Part shown: positions 44,528-54,789 of the stretch, piece after piece | Layout: the number at the start of each line of letters is the position of its first letter | Position numbering within the stretch: position 1 is the stretch's first letter | Source of the DNA: Crocodylus rhombifer | Taxonomy: Eukaryota; Chordata; Crocodylia; Crocodylidae | NCBI GenBank assembly: GCA_038503035.1 | Contig: JAVSML010000029.1 | Coordinates: forward strand, 953,799 to 1,017,798 | Length of the DNA stretch: 64,000 nucleotides | Reading direction: 5' to 3' | The notes under the pieces: generated by a model | Databases searched by the model: none | What the model saw: the letters and a program-made list of their open reading frames with translations, nothing else | What the model was told of the DNA's origin: nothing | Position numbers and translations under genes: made by a program

Positions 44528-44930
44528 CTAGTGGAGCTCAACCTTTTGGAGTGGCAGGCAGGGGGCTTGCGATACAGCTTTATCACAGGTCCCCACTCTC
44601 CTCCAGTAGGGGAGGAAGGGGAGGGAGACTGCTGCCAATGTCAGAGAGGGAAGGGAGAGATGAAGAGAGGTAAAACAGTGCTTGTTAGATATAACCTTTC
44701 TTCCTCCCCTCCTTAGGAGAAAGGAAGGGTAAGGGAGAAGGGGAGGGGGAAAAGTTATCAGCACCTGCTGTTAGGGAATGGGAAACAGAAGAGAATAGGT
44801 AGGGCTGTAGAAGTCAGTAGTACAACACAGGATAAGGAAGTGGCCATCTTGGGCAGAGCTGCTTATTGCTGATCCCTCAGGCCGTGGGCTGGATCCAGTT
44901 ACTTCAGCCCATATATTGAACATCACTTCT
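44528..44930 (+). mobile_element. hAT-like non-autonomous family, copy 2
   Basis: The left end 'ctagtggagctcaaccttttgg' parallels copy 1 at 28967. Purine-rich internal blocks (tcagcacctgct, tacaacacagga) follow in the same order. This copy keeps the right part 'ggccgtgggctggatccag', a phrase frequent in hAT elements. The short frames inside are incidental. Confidence 0.5.
44727..44749 (+). other. G-quadruplex-type motif
   Basis: G runs of 3, 3, 4 and 5 are separated by loops of 1-4 bases within the hAT-like element. Confidence 0.65.
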
Positions 44931-47389
44931 CTAAACAAAGAGCTACAGATGTCAGGAAGTTTAAAAAACCCATTGTGTTACTGGTCAGGAAAGACAAGAC
45001 AATAGGAAAGAGACCATACCAATGAATATGCTAAGCTAAAACCAAGCTGGGGGCTACCCTTGTCAGCATATCAACCTTTGTGATTTTTAAGTCTCATGAT
45101 ATTTGAAGTTTGGAGGGGAAAAAAAGTATTCTAAGAAACTCTTAACTGACATTTAAGTTCCCAGTTCTCATGGTTACAGAGAAAGAGTTGAAAAATGTGA
45201 CCATTATGATTCCTAAAGACTCAAAAATTAAAAATCAGAGAAAGATAATAAAAAGAACTCTAAATTCATTATTATTATTAGTCTCAGAATTTTAAACAAG
45301 ATACATGATGGAAATAATTTTAAAACTCGTAGAGTTGGCAATACTACTATACAAAAGGAGCAATGTAAGCACCAGCAATAGGAAATGGTAAATATACTTT
45401 CTGAGCATTTCACAATTATTTATGGAGGGACTGGAAGCTGTTTGTAGAAAAGCAAAACAGAGCCAACTATGAGAAAGACACAAAAGACCCAAGCATCAAT
45501 AAATCATTTGAAGGCATCCCCATTGCACATAATTACCATCCCCATTGAGCAGCAGTCATTGCAATTAAGCATTGTTGGGCCTAAATCGGTTACCTGGAAT
45601 GTCGTCTGATCAAGCCTGTACCAATTAAATAGCACTTACTGTATTACCTTAATCATGCAGCATCAGTTCAAGCAGCACAGTACAGCTTCACCTTGAAAGT
45701 AATCACCCTACCATTTGGCTACTAAATGTAAAAAGCTGTGAGGCCCTCAAATGAAAGACACTTAGGTAAAAGAGAAAGGCATTATTACAGCATGATTTTC
45801 TTTAGCTTTATGTCAGTTCTACAAAACTACTCACATATTTCTTAAAACTCCTGCCAGATGAAGATCTGATAAACAAAAGGGGATTTGAGGCTACTAAATG
45901 CCATCAATTGCGTTACTCACCAAAAGAGTCAAGTTGGCAGAAGGGGAGTTAGGAGGCGGAGAGAAAATTTAGCTCAGGAACACTAAAGCTGGCAAACTGC
46001 TGTACCCAAGGCATTTATTATGGGTTTTTTATGAAATATCTACCTCTCTGCTAAATAACTTTTTTTTTTAAATTTGCCTAACTCATTGCTTAGTAAGACA
46101 CTTGCTTGTTATAAGCTATTTTGTGCTACAAAAACCACCATTCCAACTCTTAGGAGGCACATATAAATATTTTTTGCTGAAAGCATTGTTTTTCTGCATC
46201 TGATAGACATATACAAATAAATCAAAGTTAACATAAAATTTGACATCTGAATGTTTACTTTTGTTTTAGTCCGGGGTGGGGGGGGAACTCAACCGCCAAC
46301 AACTTCCTCTCCCTTATAACAAGTTCAGTTCCAAAACAGTTATATCTGTTCCTGGACTTCGCTTGGAAGTTCTTGTGAGGATTTTTCTGGCTTGTTTTTA
46401 AAAGGATAAAAAATTAAAAAGTTCTTAAATTCCATTTTCAGAAGTGATACACATGCTTGGAAGTCCACGCCTTAGTGAAAGGCAACTGGACTTGTCTCCT
46501 AAATGCCTATGTCACTTTTGAAAATAACACTTGGGAAGGTGTTAGCTAAACAGTTCTTGTAAGCACCAGTTCTAGTAACAACTGTTATTGTCAAACCAAA
46601 ACCCTTGAAGGTTTCTGACATTTCACAATGAGCTATTGCAGGCCACTTTATTTTTGGAACATATTGGTGCATCTCTGTCAAGACTGGCCCTTTCCTCTCT
46701 GATTATTTCTCCTAAGCTGTAGAGATTTCAACTGTAACCAATCATCCTGGCCCCCAAAATGGCTCAGGTGCTGGAGTTTTGCCTACTAAAGGAATTCTTG
46801 CTACATAAACTGGAACACAGAACTGCCGTAAGGTCACTTTTCTGAAAGCAATCCACATCACCGCCAAATTAACCTTCTATAAGTAGAGAAAATGGGATCG
46901 AAGGCTCTCAGATATACACAAGGAACACAGCCTAGCTTAGTGGGGATCAGACTGGTAACTGGTATTTCTAGGCATTAATACTAAAATAAGTAATATTAAT
47001 ACAGACAGGTATAGGTAGGGGCAATTGCTCCAATTATATGTGGGGGCACATTTCTTACAAGAAAACATCTCTCTCTCTCTCTCTGTTCTAATTACAAAAA
47101 TGCCTTTTGCAGATGAGCCTACAAACTTCACTTCATCATACTACTGAATACAGAAAATCAGATTAATACAGATTAAATATAAACATTGGAATTATCACAC
47201 ATTATAACCTGCCTAACATCTGATACCCCAAGTAACCTCTGCTACCAGGTATATCCTTATAACCAGGTCTACATTCCCCTTCTCCCTCCCCACCTGTTTC
47301 TCGCCCATTGACTGCCTCAATTTGCATTTTCACTGATGGCCACTCACATACTGGTCTTTGGCTTCTATTCTGTTCCATCCAGGAAGAGC
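44931..47389. other. Unclassified AT-rich DNA
   Basis: It includes (TC)n at 47068-47084 and a G8 run near 46278. I recognised no gene. Confidence 0.4.
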
Positions 47390-47401
47390 ACAGACCACTT
47401 G

Positions 47402-47556
47402 CAGATGCTTCCTCAGTCTGACAAAGGGTGTTTGTACCAGAAAGCTTGCAAAAGATTTTTTCCAACTATTTTAGTTCGTCTAATAAAAGATACTGGATTT
47501 ACCCAAAGAACCTTGCCTGCCTATGTCCTTAGACCACAGCTACAACCTATACCCCA
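47402..47556 (+). mobile_element. Amniote interspersed repeat tail, second copy
   Basis: The blocks in order are 'cagtctgacaaagggtg', 'ccagaaagcttgcaaa', 'ttagttcgtctaataaaagatac', 'ccttgcctgcctatgtccttagaccacagctacaac'. This is the plus-strand equivalent of the repeat type at 6.3 kb and is better preserved. Confidence 0.65.
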
Positions 47557-48540
47557 GCTATTTGTTGTGGTTTTTATTTCAAAAGGCTACTTGCTTCTCC
47601 TGTCAACTGCGTAGGAGTGATGATGGACTCTAGTGATTGAGAAGTGCCCTTGGAAGTAAAAGAAACAACAAAGCACTGAAAAAGTTTAAGTCATTCTTAG
47701 TTCAGCAATGAACTGAAAATTAAGCTGGTTGTAAACAATGTGGCTACAAAAACAACTAGCTTCTACTGTACCTAAGGAAGACTGGATTAGCTTAAACTAT
47801 GGCTCCAAAAAAGAACAGAGGAAGTCCTGCCTACGTGGAAGTGAGTGCCAAAAGCTCCAGATGACTGCACTTGTGGCCAGAATTTCACTCTATGCTTTCC
47901 TGAAAAAGGATATTTTATTATGATACTGTATGTTCTCTCTCTCTCTCTTTTTTTTTTAACTGGTTTTCATATTTTTTCCACTGCAATAGAGCAAGTTTAA
48001 AAGCCCAGATTGAAATTTACTGGACTACACTGAGTCCTGGTGCAAGCCCATTGAGCAAAATAGAATTACCTTTTCTTTCTTCTTTGTGTTAAACACCTGG
48101 TATAGACAAAAGTAACAACTCGTATCAAATGATACAGGTAATCTGTTACATATGCAGTTCCTGTAGTAACCAAGTGTAAACAAACCATTGCAACTTTAAC
48201 CACAACATTCAGGGGTGAAGTTATATTGATGAATTACACTCATTTAGTACACGAGTTACAGCTAACCTGTATTACAACAGGAACAGGCAGATGTAACATT
48301 GTAACAGTTGATGTACACTTCAGAGCAGCAGCTCCAGGTAGAGACATTACACATAAAGCAGTATAAGTGCTCGGAAACTGGTCTAAACCTGTAACAAAAC
48401 GGAAGTTCAAGGCGCACAGACTGGTTTAAAATTGGCGAAATCTGATGTAAGATCTGGAAGGATGTAGCAGCAGACTTAACCAATTTAGTTAGACCAGTCT
48501 ATCGAACTTCTGCACCAGATCCCCTATTGATTCACAGCAT
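47557..48540. other. Unclassified DNA
   Basis: It contains a (TC)n plus T10 tract near 47934-47958. No gene was recognised. Confidence 0.4.
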
Positions 48541-49260
48541 CCCAGAGGCCTTTTGTGGTTGCCCCTCCTACTCCCCCTTGCATGAAGGCAGGGGTTGGGG
48601 TGGGGGGAGGGGGTAACTAAGCTGCGCTGCTCCAGCTGACTGTCTACCTGGTCCAACCCCCAGGCTAATCAGAGCCCAGGCAGCAAAGCGTCTGCTCCCC
48701 ACCCCTGCATCCTGTCTGCACCTGCCAGTGGTAGCACAGGGAAGGGGTTGTGGAAGTGGAAGTGGGTCCTCCCCTCAGCTGGGCTTTCTCCGGTTTGGGC
48801 AGTGAAGGAAGACTCAGGCTGTGGGCCTGAGCTCCCCCTGCCCTCCCTGACTCAGCTGACAGCCCCAACTCCTGGCTGCCTCTCTCAGCCAAGCCACATA
48901 GTGGCTGGGAGTGTAGGGGAGCAGGGGCTTCAACCCCACTCCAGATCTAAGCAAGCACAGCTGGGGACACAGATCTCTGCTCTCCCACCCACCCATTGCT
49001 GTGCCACTCTGCTGACATGGGCAGACAGGAGAGGGGGCGGAGAGCCACACACGGTCATCAGCTGAGCTGGGCAGTGCTGTGTGACATAGGAAAGGTGGAG
49101 GGGGTACAGGACCCTGCCGTATCATAGCTACCCCTGGAAGAGAGGGGGAGAGGGGTGGCTCTGGAGAGAAGCCATGCAGGAATGCCCCCTGCCTTCCTGC
49201 CTCACCCAATGAAGGCATTTGTACCTCCTCCCTCCCTCTGACCCAAGAGCGAATGTTCAC
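48541..49260. mobile_element. GC-rich CpG-poor unclassified repeat
   Basis: The GC-rich block is sharply bounded. Open frames on both strands (for example 48748-49065, plus, and 49263-48814, minus) follow from composition. The low CpG count argues against a CpG island or promoter. The blocks at 34.7 and 50.6 kb have similar texture. Confidence 0.35.
48591..48613 (+). other. G-quadruplex-type motif
   Basis: G runs of 4, 4, 6 and 5 have loops of 2, 1 and 1 bases. It is the strongest such motif in the window. Confidence 0.85.
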
Positions 49261-49424
49261 CATTCACTCCCAAACCAATCCATGCCTCTTAACAATGATA
49301 GGAATGCTAACCTCATTTTAAAAAGTGCTTTAATAATGCCACATACAAAAGTTATCCATCTAGTAATACCAAATATTGGCCATATCCTTCATAGAAGCTA
49401 TATCCTGGAAAGCAAGGGACCTGA

Positions 49425-49905
49425 ATAAAGAGTTAGGGATCCAGCTGAATAACCAACTGAGCATGAGATGTCACTGTAATGGTGTGGCAAAAAGAGTCAA
49501 TTCAGTCTGTGGAGGTATGATTATGGAAGCATTTAAAGAGTAGGAAAATTATTTTTTCTCTCTATAGGGCATTAACAACACTAATACTTAAACACTGCAT
49601 ACAGGTCTGGGGTCAATATTTTTTTTAAAATGTGGAAAACTGAAGAGGGTCTGAAGTGCCAAAAAAAATTAACTGAAAGCTAGAGGCAGTGTCTTACAGT
49701 GAGAAAGCTTATTCTGCTTAATATATCACAAGGAATACTGAGAGATGACAGAGAGGAGTTTAATGAGAATTAGTGGCTGGAAACTAAAGCTAGACAAATT
49801 CAAATTAGAAACAGGGCACACAACATTTAAATAGTGAGATAGCTTGCTCTAGCAGTTCATCCGCCCAGGAAACTTGTAAATTAGCCATCTTGTAATGTTT
49901 TCAGA
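49425..49905 (+). mobile_element. Old CR1/L3-like LINE fragment
   Basis: Translation of 49430-49530 gives NKELGIQLNNQLSMRCHCNGVAKRVNSVCGGMIMEAFKE. This is a CR1/L3 thumb block, equivalent to 'KDLGVVIDSTMNMGRQCGEAVKKANRTL' in the young element. C-terminal scraps and many stops follow. It is far more diverged than the other CR1 copies. Confidence 0.78.
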
Positions 49906-50589
49906 TCTAAACTTGATATGCTTGCAAGAGATATGCTTAGTGAAACACAGGACATGCTTTAGTTAACCACACAGTGATCCATTCAGGGGTAAATGGGTAA
50001 AGTTTGATAGCAAAAGATATATAGGAGCTCAGAAACAGAATCTCTAGCCTTGAATTCTATCAATTGTGAGTAAATGCTGCAGTTTTTCTAATTAATGTTA
50101 TTTTAAATACCCAGCCTTTTCCTACTCCCATAAATGTTACAAGTGTTATTAGGTGTTTACTAAGATTCTTAAAAGAGGCATGTGGAATTCTTTGAAAATA
50201 CTATTTTACTTGACATATATTTGACTCATTGAAGACAAGACAGTTCCTCCAGAATTCATCATCTTGGGGACCTTTGCCATATAATTTCATTGAGAAAGGT
50301 GCTTACCCCTTGTCTCCCAAATTGGAGTCATTCTGTTATCACAACCTATCTCACTACACAATTATTCCTTTTACACAGTTTCTTCTGCTTGGTCAAAGAT
50401 AAGAACTTAGAGAGAGCTTGATTAGTGTCACAAACAAATTTAAGTGTAACAGAAGAAAAACAACTAGGCTCAAGTAATCAGCACTATTAATAACCTTTGA
50501 TTCCTAATCAAACACAGTTCTGATTTTTGCTGCTGCTTTTACATTAACTGTTACTATTATACATGTAGCAGCATTAAAAATGGACCCAC
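49906..50589. other. Unclassified AT-rich DNA
   Basis: No gene or repeat is recognised in this interval. Confidence 0.4.
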
Positions 50590-51540
50590 CTGAAGGAACA
50601 GGCACTAAAGGGCTGCCCTGGAGAGGGACAGAGTGTGAAGAGACAGTTTGTCCCAGTAGGGACACTGTATGCAGAGGGTAAGTGAAGCAGTTTTGGAGGT
50701 AGCCCTCTTGGAAGTGGGAAGGGTGATGTAACCCCGGCAGGGGTGGAATAAGAAACGTTAGGTAAAAGCCCTGGAAGAGTCCTGGCTGAAGATTGGCCAA
50801 GAGGCTTGGTTAGAAAGAGGGGAGTTTTCTGGGGAGAAAGAAAAAAGGAGAGAGAGGGAGCGAGAGACAGGCTGAAGACCAGGGAAAGGATCTCCCCACA
50901 GCCACCGCTCCGAAAGCCCCTGGCAGAGCCCTGCAGAAGTAGCAGCAGAGGCTGTACTGAGAGTGCTGCACTGTGTCCGTTCTCCCTCCCTTCTCCTCAA
51001 GCCCTGCTGGGGCAGGACAAGAGAGGAGCTGCCCCTGAGGAGACTCCAAGCCTGGGAAGACCCTCCTGCAAGCCCCCCCATGTGGCTAGGTGAGCACAGG
51101 GGGGGGGGGGGCCAGGGCCAGGGGGGGACCACCTGAGACTGCCCTGGTTTTTCCCCTGCAAGTGAGAAGGCCCCAGGGAGGGGCAGGCTGAGGTGCTGGA
51201 GGGAGCCCTGGGCTGGAGGGACAGGGACTGCTCCAGCCACCAGAAGCCCCAGGCCAGGCCAGGAAGGGGCTACATTTGCCAGGTGCTGTGAGGCTGTGCT
51301 GGGCAGGGGAAACTGTTACAACCTACAGCCCAGACACTGATCCGTGCTGAGCCAGCGAAGGGGTCGGGGCAGGAATCGGCTCTCTTGCAAGGGAAGAGCC
51401 ACTGCCTGCTGCACTGAGACCCCTGGAGCTCATGCGAGGGATGCCAGCACCAGGGTTGCCCACAGATCCTGTGCCAGGACACAGACAGAGTCCAGTTCCC
51501 CAAAACACCCAGCCAGAGGCAGTGCACACAGGGTCCTCAG
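50590..51540. mobile_element. GC-rich block, possible LTR or unclassified repeat
   Basis: It is strongly GC-rich with few CpG. A G13 run lies at 51099-51111, and there are many short purine blocks. Overlapping frames exist on both strands (51240-50758, minus; 50806-51093, plus) without domains. A 'ggtaaaagccctggaagag' motif near 50761 could be promoter-like. Confidence 0.3.
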
Positions 51541-52214
51541 TGTACAAGTTATAAAGTATATAAATAAGTTCTTGATGGTTTATTAGTTGGAGTATCCATG
51601 TATTTATTTGTTCCTTATTTATCGTGGGTAGTTTAAATACTTACCCCTAGTATATAATGTATATCCAAGAACTATAAACACTTAAGCCACCAATGTAATA
51701 TTGGTTCATTGCATTCGTTATAGGTTACCTTGTAAATCATTAAATCCTGTAAATAGCTGTATAGCAGTCTGCAAGGTTGTTTGATTCTAAGGGGAGGCTC
51801 TCCACTTGGGGACCCTGCAGCAGCAACCCAGGGAGCTGGGTGGGACAACTGACTTCCAGGTACCCCAGAATCCCACTAGTCAGGTGAAGGTGCAGGTAGT
51901 GTTATGCCTAGGGTTACATACATCTGTAACTGTTTTAATTTTTTTTTTCTTCTGTATAACTGCCGCGCGGCACTCTCACATTTATGTAACCTTGAAGTCT
52001 TAACTAGTAAGCTAAATGAGCACTTTGTATTTTTCTCTGTTGGCATTAAGCTACACATGCGCATTTTGTAGATTTTATTTCTTACCTAGAAGTGTTATTT
52101 TTACAAAAATGAAACTTATGTAAAAAGTCTGCCTAGCAATTACTATGTAAAAGAAACTATCCTATCCCTGTATGTTCAGCTTATATCATAGTTAGTGTCA
52201 CAGAGGCAGTCCAA
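51541..52214. other. AT-rich stretch between repeats
   Basis: It contains repeated 'tataaagtatataaa'-type sequence and a T10 run near 51937. It may be the upstream part of the LTR-like unit that follows. Confidence 0.3.
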
Positions 52215-52407
52215 CCAACATCTATAAAGAGGCAAAGAAACAGAAAACAGCAGAGACGACGACCGGAAAACTCTATAGGCCCGATCACCCTATAGACCAG
52301 TTCTCAGCCTCTCCGTCTGGGCATACCCCAGTGAAGACAAAGGCCTCGAAAATCAGACAACTAACAACGATTCACCGTGTTACAGTTTTGTACTGTATAT
52401 CCCACTC

Positions 52408-52874
52408 ATGAGCTGTTGACCAGTTCTGGGACTATGGAGCCAGCAGCCGCACCTAGCTTTGGACTTGTTCCACTGTTGGAACGCAAGGGCTGGCTCTGGA
52501 ACCCCGTGAACCAACAGACCCCCTTTGTATCCAGCATACTGTAAATGAAGAAACATCGGAGACTCCACTCCTCGACTGCCTCTCATCGTAGCTTAGACAG
52601 CATATCTACGCTCGCAATACTTGTATTTACTGCAGCTTTGTTCCAACCGGCCTCCCCTCTTATTCATAAGAGGGTGAGGCCAGGTGAGTGAATAAAATCT
52701 TTTTATTTTATCCTATATCTACTCTGTAATAACTTCTATTAATAACATCCCATCTAAATGAGCCATTGACCAGTTCTGGGACTACGGAGCTGGCAGCCGC
52801 ACCTAGCTTTGGACTAGTTCCACTGTTGGAGAGCAAGGGCTGGCTCTAGAACCTCATGAACCAACGGACACCCT
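52408..52874. repeat. Direct repeat pair, 117 bp, about 89% identical
   Basis: Copies 52408-52524 and 52758-52874 are offset by exactly 350 bp and differ at about 13 positions with no gap. Weaker similarity continues downstream after a short indel. Confidence 0.92.
52649..52681 (+). other. Strong hairpin before a donor and polyA signal
   Basis: Arms 'ggcctcccctctt' and 'aagagggtgaggcc' pair with one bulge around the loop 'attcat'. AATAAA follows 9 bases downstream. Confidence 0.8.
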
Positions 52875-53120
52875 ATAAATTAAGAAACATTAACAACTTA
52901 CTCTAAGTCGTCTACTTGTGCCAACTCGGCGAACCTCGAGGGCAGCTATAAAAGCTACCTCTAATCCCGCCCCACAAGCCGCGCGCTCGCACAGCTCCAC
53001 AAAGCCCGCGGCTCCCCTAAGCGGTGCTGGAACCATTAGCCCGGCATTCCGCCACAACATATTCCAGACTATACAGATAAAATTAATGCTAATGATTGTC
53101 CAGAGGAAAAAAGAAAAACA

Positions 53121-53555
53121 CCTCTAAACTATTTTATAGTTGTGTCTGTTTTGCCCTACAATAAGTAGACTTCATCCTAAAAAAACTGAGCTGGGAAAAC
53201 AGTGTGGAGAAACACCATAACTACATTATTAAAAACCATGGGCAAGATCTTGTCTCCAGTGAAGTGAATGTGTATTTTGTTACTGACTTGACTGCTGTTG
53301 GTATATCACCACAATACTTAATGAAACAATACAAATTGCATACAAACTTGCATCTTGTTCTCCAGTTTCATTCTTGGAAATGGCTAAAATATATTTACTG
53401 AAACAAAACCAAAATAAACAATAAAAAAAGTTTTACCCTACTTGATTAAAGTTGGGCAAAGTTAGAAGTAGAAAATAGAATCTTATCATGGAAACCATCT
53501 GGCTGCTTCCCCGGTAGATAACTACCAGAGACACCTATAATAGACTGCCTTGTTT
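53121..53555. other. Unclassified AT-rich DNA
   Basis: No gene or repeat is recognised in this interval. Confidence 0.4.
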
Positions 53556-53675
53556 CAGAGGTTTTCAGCCTGCATGATCACAACTCAAGGCAGTCACAAG
53601 CAAGCAGTCACACTGCCTTACCTGTATTGCTAAGTGGCAAGGGTGTCCCACAATGTAAGAGGTTGAGAACCACTG
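53556..53675. mobile_element. hAT-like MITE, about 120 bp
   Basis: The left end 'cagaggttttcagcc' and the reverse complement of the right end 'cagtggttctcaacc' are imperfect hAT/Charlie-style terminal inverted repeats. The second matches the classic Charlie terminus closely. No exact target duplication remains. Confidence 0.68.
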
Positions 53676-54407
53676 CTCTATTCTTTTTTTCTTTTTATTT
53701 CTGACATTTAAATTCATCATGTTTCCTTTTTCCCCCAAAGTCTAGGTCTAGAGCACATTTTCTGAAATCTGCTAAGTTTCTCATCCAAGTTCTTTCAGTG
53801 GGAGCCCACCTAAGAAACCAAAGCAACTCCAGTGTATGTAGGACAGTTCAACCACCACCAAGGAGGAAGAAAAGAAACAAAAACAACAAGCCACTTACAC
53901 ATGCCCTGTGATTTCATAAGTACATGGATGTGGTGATTTCTGCCATAGTTTCGTTACATTACACTCTCCACGGGGCCTTTTTCCAAATTAAAAAAACGCA
54001 AGTATTTTAAAAGAAAACTTAGGTATGCAAATAATGTGATAAGTCTTTCTGGTATGGGTAATGTTGGTTTGTACCCAATGTAATCTTAGCCAAAAAGGAC
54101 AGTGGATACTGAATAAGCTTAGATTTATTTAGACATTAAGATCTGATGACAAGCCAAAAGACACATTTGTATATCCAGAGCTTTAGTATGTAGCACACTT
54201 CAGAACTCTAGCATTTGCACATTGTTCTTTTTGTTCCAAGATGCAGAGACTAATAGATTCCATTTCATACCACTCGTTTTTTCACAAGGGTAACAAATAT
54301 TAAATACGATGCTGCAAATTGTATTTGCATCTTTCACCTTTATTTAAATGTAAAGGAGTAAAATAAATCTCATCACTAGGAAAGATTTAAGCATATTGGG
54401 CACCTGT
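53676..54407. other. Unclassified AT-rich DNA
   Basis: No gene or repeat is recognised in this interval. Confidence 0.4.
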
Positions 54408-54690
54408 ACACATGATGGACCTCTGCTCTAACACATGCTAATAACCACATGTTGGAGCAGACAATTGATTGATTGAATCTACTAGAGTGTGCTAATTAGC
54501 ATGCTCCAACATCCTCCACTTCACGTGTATTCAGCATCCACTTTTACTAAAGCTTGTTCAGTGAACTTTAGTTAAAGTGCCCTTGCCACCATCTTGAAGT
54601 GCAGGGATGCTGAATACACATGATATTGCAAGCGCTTTAATTAAAGTAGCTCTGAAAGCTGATTGCTTGCCCACCACACCTGGTTCTTAC
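54408..54690. mobile_element. Inverted-repeat MITE family, copy B
   Basis: It shares with copies A and C the boxes 'ttggagcagac...gattgaatctactagagtg', a central fold (aagcttgttcagtgaacttta), 'gtgcagggatgctga(a)tacacatga' and 'gctttaattaaag'. The 'acacatga' ends occur on both sides in inverted relation. Confidence 0.62.
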
Positions 54691-54789
54691 TGAAGGTTGA
54701 ATAAAGGAAGCTGCCCACAGGCTATAGTGAGCCTTAGTCCATTTAAATTGGCATCAGATCTCTCAGAGAACCCAATAGTTTTGGTTCAG

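Larger units (their letters stand above)
52215..53120 (+). mobile_element. LTR-like unit with 117-bp internal direct repeat
   Basis: In order there is a TATA-type 'tctataaag' (52221), a CpG-containing leader, direct repeat copy 1 (52408-52524), a 33-nt hairpin (52649-52681) that runs straight into a consensus splice donor 'caggtgagt', an AATAAA signal (52690) with a T-rich flank, direct repeat copy 2 (52758-52874) and a CpG-rich segment near 52970-53000. The assembly resembles the control region of an LTR retroelement. No terminal boundaries, primer site or coding domain were proved. An open frame at 52918-53127 is unrecognised. Confidence 0.38.

Noticed and set aside
48814..49263. 149-codon minus-strand open frame
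   Set aside because: It overlaps an equally long plus-strand frame in a CpG-poor GC-rich repeat, and no motif is visible.
50758..51240. 160-codon minus-strand open frame
   Set aside because: It is low-complexity Pro/Ser/Gly coding in a GC-rich block, so probably spurious.
50590..51540. CpG-island promoter
   Set aside because: GC is high but CpG is rare and no exon follows.
52940..53010. Short CpG-rich patch as a host promoter
   Set aside because: It is too short and embedded in the LTR-like unit; better explained as part of that element.
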